DNA from: Zarea fungicola
Lineage: Eukaryota > Ascomycota > Sordariomycetes > Hypocreales > Cordycipitaceae
Assembly (NCBI GenBank): GCA_900169235.1
Contig: FWCC01000315.1
Location: forward strand, 1-63,260
Direction of reading: 5' to 3'
DNA length: 63,260 bases
Below, piece by piece: positions 57,295 to 63,260 of this stretch. Positions within the stretch are counted from its first letter, which is position 1. Each line of letters begins with the position of its first letter. The notes below the pieces were generated by a model. It saw only the letters and a program-made list of their open reading frames with translations, ran no database searches and had not been told where the DNA came from. A program made the position numbers and the translations under genes.

Positions 57295-57951
57295 TTAACC
57301 TTGTCTCTTTGCAATTTCCTTGTCGAGAACTGACTGGTCCGACCAAATCTTGAGCTCATACCATTGAAGTCCATTTGTTCCTTGTCCCTTAACTTGAGCA
57401 GGTCCAGCAAGGAACGTCAGGGATCTGCGAACTGGTATGGTTGGCCCATTCAAGGGCGGCGAAAGTGAATAGACAATGTCGTGCTCAGTAAATATCCAAT
57501 TACAGCCAGAAGATGCGCAAGCATTGGCATTGATTGCGTCCTGGGGATTGTTCGCACCCTCATCACCGCTGGCCTTGGTCACGGTGAATGGAATGACTCG
57601 ATGAACATGCTGGTTGATGACTATTTTATTAAACGGTGCAAATGAGGCCTCAAGAGCGGCGGCAATATTAGCCCCTCCCACAACCTTGGTCCCGTCGCCG
57701 TTGTAAAACGTGCAATTTGGGGCATAGAAATCTGGGAACGAGTCCTTGAAGCTAAACGCCTCGAGAGAGTTGACAAATTTCTCAAAGAAACTGAGCGTCG
57801 GGTTGGCCCGGGTGCTCGCATCAAAGGGACCCGTGTGTGTCAGAACAGTTCCAGATGCCTGGGATGTAGTGTCTGGGATCACGGGCACTTGTGCAACGGT
57901 CGATGATGCAAAGCCGATAGAAGCGGCGACGACAGCCCTGTTCAAATACAT
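57295..57951 (-). CDS. Secreted SnoaL/NTF2-like protein
   Basis: Single exon, 218 residues from ATG 57951 (MYLNRAVVAASIGFASSTVAQ). The longer frame upstream would bury this signal peptide, so the later ATG is preferred. After the signal peptide, TLSFFEKFVNSLEAFSFKDSFPDFYAPNCTFYNGDGTKVVGGANI matches the helix-strand opening of SnoaL/NTF2-like folds. Two cysteines (ACASSGCNW) may form a disulfide. SnoaL-like enzymes include cyclases and isomerases of natural products, but many fungal secreted members have no known role. No catalytic residue can be assigned. Confidence 0.8.
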   Translation of the reverse strand: MYLNRAVVAASIGFASSTVAQVPVIPDTTSQASGTVLTHTGPFDASTRANPTLSFFEKFVNSLEAFSFKDSFPDFYAPNCTFYNGDGTKVVGGANIAAALEASFAPFNKIVINQHVHRVIPFTVTKASGDEGANNPQDAINANACASSGCNWIFTEHDIVYSLSPPLNGPTIPVRRSLTFLAGPAQVKGQGTNGLQWYELKIWSDQSVLDKEIAKRQG

Positions 57952-58042
57952 AATGGAAAGGGAAAAGATGTATGTGTTGTCCTTTTTATCTGATTGAGTG
58001 TGTTTTGAGGTTATTCTCTCAGTGTAATGGTTGACACAGTCC

Positions 58043-58052
58043 ATATATATAT
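58043..58052 (-). promoter_or_regulatory. Candidate TATA box of the SnoaL-like gene
   Basis: An alternating TATATATATA about 92-101 bp upstream of the ATG at 57951. Confidence 0.4.
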
Positions 58053-59065
58053 GTAAAAATTCAAATATTTGTCGGCTTGACCGGAATCAAATCAACATCT
58101 AATGAGTAAGATCATAAGCCGACAATTTGCCAAAACGACTAAAGTAAGTTGAGGCCCACCATTCATTTCTCGCCGTTCAACATCTTCTTTGCCCTAGTAT
58201 CTAGGACGGAGACTTTCATGTGGTATCATTATCCGCAATGACGCGTATTCCTCTATCAGAGTGGCAAATTAATGTATTTTGTAGCTATTGAATCTTTCGA
58301 CTAGCACAAATTTGAAACTAGAAACGGTGCTTGCATCATTTTGAGTAACCATGCTTGTTATTGCACTAACCCGGTATTAAACTGGGACCAGTAACGATGT
58401 ATAAGCAGTTTCTATTCTATGAGAGACTGGGGCTAATCAGCCTCTTAGTGTGCTTGAATGCTGATAGGTCGAATGAAATTGCTGACCGGAGCTTTATGCT
58501 CCTGATACACTTGCACTGTCTAAATCAGGAAAGTTCAGTCTTCCCAATTAAGCAGGCAGTGTAATCAGGTATTTGAGTCTGAGAAGAAGCAGGAACTGCT
58601 GGCATAGTACTTCTTATCTGCGTGAATGTCATTGAAGCCAGGCTCGACCAGGCTCAACTAGTGCTTAACTCCGTAAACACAGGCGTACAAACAAGCCGCA
58701 TAAATTAGCCGTTGATTCCAAAGTGGAAGTTGACTTCGAATTAATGATTCACGTGGTCTGCTTACTTCGTATGCCAAACGCTCCTAGCTGATTTGACCCG
58801 TAGTTTTACACTCTATTGTGATAGATATACTGGGCTTGCAGATTCCTTAAAAAAAATCAACAGTTTTTTTTATTAGTAGTGTGGTTACTGACGTTGAACT
58901 GATATAGGAAGCCCTAGGCTACGTAATAATCTTTCCGCTTTTACTTTCTGTTGCCTAAAATATACGATTTTCGTAGCGGTTGCCGAACCAAGGTGTCAAG
59001 ATAAGTAGTCTGCGTCACTATGTATCTCTCAAACCTATTTTCCTGTTTTTAGTATCAAATCACCC

Positions 59066-59399
59066 GATGAAGGACACCTCGCGTAGGTAGCCTAGAAGAA
59101 GGTTAGCATAGCGACCGCAAACTCCAGAGTAATATATATTCGATTTTTAATATCCGGAATATATTATCGATTCCGATTTTAGTCATGGGCAGTCAAAATG
59201 ACACCCGCCGCTATCCGGCGCTCCCTGCCTAACGAAGAACTTGAAAAGAACCGTGTAAGGCATATGTACTCACGGCAACTTGCTGCAAAATCCTCGACAT
59301 TAAATGATGTTGGTAAATGCCTAAAAATATAATGCAGTAAATACCTATGGCGTAGACATGCTGCAAAGCCTCTCTCCAATCGTCCGTCTAACTTCCCTA
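59066..59399. repeat. Dispersed repeat copy B
   Basis: Diverged copy of 43876-44172 in the same orientation. It includes a local duplication (TAAATGCC...TAAATACC) absent from copy A. The sequence upstream of it shows no trace of the cysteine-rich peptide gene that precedes copy A. Confidence 0.8.
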
Positions 59400-60060
59400 C
59401 TTCGGCAATTCCCTCTGATCCCTGGCTATTGCCTCTTTAGCGTGTTGTTAAAAGAACTTTGCTGACCGCTTATTTTGATAATCCATTAAGTTTTTCTAAA
59501 ATGCTTATTTGGCGTGGTGTGGTGCACGCCTTTTCCTTCATCACAATACCAATGTCTCTAATGGCCTATTTGAAGGCTTGCACTTTCCTGTCTACTCTCT
59601 AGACTATTCTTTTAGACAACTAAGCTATTGCTATTGTTTTAGCGCTTCTCTGATGTCTGACTTGGATTGCAAAAAAACCCAGGCTAATAATGTAGCCTTC
59701 GTCGCTGATCTGGGACTCGATGCGGATGCTGGGCAGTTTAGCCCACTTTGCACGATCTGTCGGCATCTTGAGCTAGCATTCAACTTTAAAACATGTAGAC
59801 CTCTACACGATACCAAGTGCTGAACCTATTTTGAGCAGCTTTAATCCATATTTGTGTACAGTGCAGGCCGAAATAAACGATCAAAGAATGTTTGTATAGT
59901 TCCTTTCGCACAAGCCACTGTGGCTAGGTAGTAGAGTTGCGCACTATGGACAGCAAGTATTAGCATAATCTAGCTAGGGCAATAAAGAGCAAGGCTTAAA
60001 GAAAGGAAATAAAAAAAGGCTATATTATACCATAGTATTCCCCTAAATATATATATATTA

Positions 60061-60103
60061 ACGTAGTTCACATACAAGCGGGCCACACGGGCGAGTGGGC
60101 CAC
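60061..60103 (+). repeat. Left terminal inverted repeat of the Fot1-like element
   Basis: Begins ACGTAGTTCACATACAAGCG, flanked on the left by TA. Confidence 0.92.
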
Positions 60104-61878
60104 CTCTCATGACCTTAGGGTATACAGCCAACCATAACAAAATAAAATAAAATAGAATTAATGAAATCTAATTAGAATCCTCTAAAGAAGTGATTTCTAC
60201 TTCGTTATCACATGTTCTAGAATTATGGCCAATTTCGCCACAATTACCACATCGCCGGCGGCGTGATTTATTGCGTTTTGGCTGACCAGAACCCTTAGTT
60301 TTAGCGCGTTTTTTCCTAACCTTAACCTATAATTAAGTAGCTAAATTTTTTCTATTTTCTAGAGTAAGAGATTCTCTAGTCTACAAACGCTTTTTTTTAA
60401 CGCGTTGACGCCAGGAAAGTCGTTCATTTGCCGCCTCTAGGTGCTTAACTCGGTCTTACAAAAGGACCATCTATTGCAGAGCTTTTATTGTGCACTTTAA
60501 CATTTACATTAAACTCTTAATAATTTCTATTAGCGAGCTACTCTAATAGCTTCTTATCCTCTTCTTAATATATTCTATATAAGATAAAGCCTCTATTAGG
60601 TTATTAGGCGTTCGCAGAAGCCAGGGAAGGGCCAGTCTATTAAAGGTCCCTAGAGGCAAAGGCGTCTATAACATTACATCTAATTATAAAATAACATAAC
60701 TTAGATTAAAAGGCCGAAGTCTAACACCATGGAAACCTATAAGGGCATTTTTTTTTATTATAGTAGCATTATATGCACTATAAAATGCAGGTAGAAATTC
60801 CTCCTTAGTAATATATATTACACAGGCTTATATTAGATCACTAATAGCTTAACCATATACCCATTTTAATAGCCGAAAATAAGCGACATCTAATAGCTAA
60901 AGCATATATAATAAATAAGTAAGTATATATAATATAATAATAGAGTTTGCCTTATAATATGACTTAAATTCCACTAACTAGTGGCTTTTATGTCTATTAA
61001 GGATTAAGAGGCAATAGTGGCTAGAATTTCGCGGTTTTATATTATTATTAAAATATTTTAGCCAATCTAAGCCCTTTTTATTTATCATCTAGCTATTTTC
61101 TAATATAAAAATAGCCTAGGTATAAGGTAATAGGCTATTTTCATACCAAGATAAGAGGTGGGTTTTAGCAGCAATAATAATATATAGCGGGATAATACCA
61201 CCAGTCGCACTAATGCACTAAATAACTATCGTCTATGTCTAATTTCCTAGTTATATTTTTCGACCTTTTTAACGCTTTTCTAATCCTATAACCACTATTT
61301 CTAAGCTTATTACGCCCATTATAAAGCCAGTCTCATTAAAGTTATAGATATTCATATCTTATATATTATATTTTATAATTATATTCTCTATAAGCCAAAA
61401 CCAGCCTTTAAATATCTTTAGATCTTTACATTAGGCTCTTTAATAGTTAATCTAATGCAATAAACGCGTAATAACTTCTAGGTGTTGTCTGATGAAGCTC
61501 GTAACCTAGTTCCTTCCAACTAGAATGCCATGTCGCAGCTCTAATAAGCGATTTACTATAACTTCCACGTCACACAGGTGAGGCGGCTAAGAACAAGAAT
61601 CTAGATTAAGGATATATTGAATAACTAGATCCTCCTCTTCTTTTTTTAATTTCTAACCGTTTGGGCTTATATTGGCTCGGCTTAGTATATTTCGTCGACA
61701 ACGCTCGAGTGTTGTTCAGGGCACGTTATAGATTCAAGCAGCGCCTCGAATGCTTAATTTCAGGTCTTTTTTTAAAGCTTCGACAGCTAAGAGAACATTT
61801 GCTTCATTTAATATAGAACCCATTTTCTGTTGTTAAGTTATTAAGGTTAGAAGGTATTCAATTAAAAAAAAACGCGAA

Positions 61879-61921
61879 GTGGCCCACTCGCCCGTGTAGC
61901 CCGCTCATATGTGAACTACGT
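61879..61921 (-). repeat. Right terminal inverted repeat of the Fot1-like element
   Basis: Read on the minus strand it begins ACGTAGTTCACATATGAGCG, flanked by TA at 61922-61923. Confidence 0.92.
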
Positions 61922-61923
61922 TA

Positions 61924-63260
61924 TATATATTATAAGAATAATAAATTTTAAAGTATTTAATTTTTAATATCCTATATTAGTAATTACCTATTAATAAAAT
62001 ACTAGTTATATATATATAATATTAGTAGTAAGTTACTAACTTTCTTGCCTTTATTTTCCCTTATATTAAAATTTCCTTTTATAACTTTATTTATTTTATT
62101 AAATTATTATTAATAGAAATAGGTAGAAATATATAAATACTAATAGCTATTATATAAATGCCTTTCCTTTAATTAGTATAGTTAAAGAAAAAGATATAAA
62201 GGAAGTAGGTATACCTAGTTAGAAATAGGTACTAGGCGACCCCCTAGCTTAGAAACCTAATTTAAAACTATAGGCTTTAGATTTTATATATATAATAAAC
62301 TAAAATCGGTCTATCTTAAAAGACGGTTATATCTTTAAGAAGAGAAGAAAAAAAATACTATAATAGACTTAGCTGGCCTCGCCAGCATAGAAGATGGTAG
62401 TTACCAGGAGGTGCCCACTCCCCACCTACAGAGTCGGGAGAACAGTGCTACCCCATCAAGCCAAATCCAGCCACAGTTAGCAGGACTACCATTTCTCCTA
62501 ATAGACAAATAGAACCCTCTTAAGTCCTATAAGACAGTCCCCCTAAAATAGATTTATTTTACCATTAAATAGAAGCTTATATTACTAAAGACCTATTAGA
62601 CTAAACTTATAAGTAATATAAAATAAAATATTATTATTATACTAAGTGACTTCTAGTAGCTAAAGCTAAAATCAAAAGTCAATATAGCAATCTAAAAAAA
62701 GTTACCTAATACTAAGTATACCCTTAATAAAGCATATATTACTATAAATATAAATAATCAATCTAAAGACAATCTTAAACTAGCATTTAAGGATTATATT
62801 ATTAAGTAGCCTAATATTAAAAAATAACTAGTATAATAGAGTCCACTCTACTATACTAGAAAGAGGCTAAAAGTCAAAATCGAATTCACCTATATAGAAA
62901 CTAAGAGCACTTTAAAAGAGGTTAATAGCTAGAAGGGAGCAAAATCACAGCATTAGGAATTAGCAGTAGAAGTAGAGAAGGAGAAGGCCACTAGCATCTC
63001 TTAGGCATAGAGAACTATCTTTCCTATTTTTACTTATTTATAAACCAACTATAATATTAGCCTATAGTATATATATAACTAGAAAATAGAAAAGCGCGTT
63101 TAAGTTAAAATAGATTATTTATAGCTATTAAAGGATTTTATTAAGACTAGTGGGAAGATTAAGTTATATAATGATATACCTAGGCATATCTATAATCTTA
63201 TTATATAGCGCGCTAAAATAAGCACTAAGAGGAAGAGGGTGTCACAGGCCCAGGCCTGGC
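61924..63260. other. Very AT-rich repeat relic up to the window edge
   Basis: Long TA-rich sequence with no open frame. A GC-richer island at 62370-62480 stands out. Near 63130-63260 one plus frame reads KTSGKIKLYNDIPRHIYNLI before a TAG, possibly old coding sequence. The segment ends in the 19-bp motif shared with 47539. Confidence 0.5.
63239..63257 (+). repeat. 19-bp motif copy 2, possible retroelement end
   Basis: GTGTCACAGGCCCAGGCCT, identical to 47539-47557; the window ends 3 bp later, so what follows is unseen. Confidence 0.6.

Larger units (their letters stand above)
57952..60060. other. Gene-poor region with dispersed repeat copy B, 2.1 kb
   Basis: No supported gene. Contains the diverged copy of the peptide-gene flank (59066-59399). 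A 104-codon frame at 59509-59823 lacks recognised motifs. Confidence 0.5.
60061..61921 (-). mobile_element. Fot1/pogo-type (Tc1-mariner) DNA transposon, mutated relic
   Basis: A 1,861-bp element bounded by 43-bp inverted repeats (60061-60103 and 61879-61921; 40 of 43 match, all three differences transitions) and a TA duplication at 60059-60060 and 61922-61923. The minus strand holds a broken transposase: DMNIYNFNETGFIMGVI near 61363-61313 (the pogo FDETGF catalytic strand, with its Asp now Asn) and, near the C-terminal end, RRRCGNCGEIGHNSRTC (CCHC zinc knuckle) around 60221-60265. Stops interrupt the frame throughout, and the interior is strongly AT-rich. Size, TIR length, TA site and zinc knuckle fit the Fot1 group. 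It cannot transpose by itself. Confidence 0.9.

Noticed and set aside
59509..59823. 104-codon frame after repeat copy B
   Set aside because: No recognisable domain; it lies in decayed repeat-rich sequence.
1..63260. CRISPR arrays, bacterial operons, ribosome binding sites, riboswitches
   Set aside because: None seen; gene structure is eukaryotic throughout.

Overview
The window is nuclear DNA of a filamentous ascomycete. The evidence is short introns (mostly 48-105 bp) with GT(A/G)NGT donors and CTAAC/CTGAC-like branch sites, widely spaced single genes on both strands, fungal-specific families (Opi1, ENA-type P-type ATPase, Rkm-type SET enzymes, DUF3468 factors) and a Fot1/pogo-type transposon decayed mainly by C:G to T:A changes. 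A Sordariomycete, possibly Hypocreales, is my guess from protein character; no species is claimed.

Left part (1-17.4 kb): the 3' end of a degenerate N,N-dimethylformamidase-like gene; an M3 thimet/saccharolysin oligopeptidase; a phenylalanine ammonia-lyase that shares a bidirectional promoter region with a stand-alone NRPS-like adenylating enzyme; a SMYD-like SET protein; an F-box/ankyrin protein; and a prolyl-4-hydroxylase-like 2OG-Fe(II) oxygenase. The ammonia-lyase and adenylating enzyme together could make and activate a cinnamate-type acid.

Middle part (17.9-41.3 kb): housekeeping-type genes at good coding density: ENA sodium pump, Rkm-like SET lysine methyltransferase (with a GC-AG intron), AP-1 mu adaptin, Opi1 regulator, a GFA-domain protein, an APH-fold kinase, a large-subunit catalase with a DJ-1-like tail, and a GNAT acetyltransferase. 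Two long gene-free stretches (3.2 and 3.6 kb) lie upstream of the sodium pump and of the AP-1 mu/opi1 pair.

Right part (41.4-63.3 kb): a more AT-rich, gene-poor, accessory-looking region. It holds a 70-residue secreted cysteine-rich peptide with a defensin-like (CS-alpha-beta) cysteine pattern, a GT31 glycosyltransferase pseudogene with three amber codons, an intact trans-enoyl-reductase-like dehydrogenase, a frameshifted aldo-keto reductase, a C2H2 zinc-finger factor, a DUF3468 regulator, a secreted SnoaL-like protein, a diverged second copy of the peptide gene's 3' flank, a complete but dead Fot1-like element with 43-bp inverted termini, and a further AT-rich repeat ending in a motif also found beside a 2-N assembly gap at 47.57 kb. 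Most coding coordinates below were refined by moving non-ATG ORF starts to the first ATG and by finding introns that restore conserved motifs.
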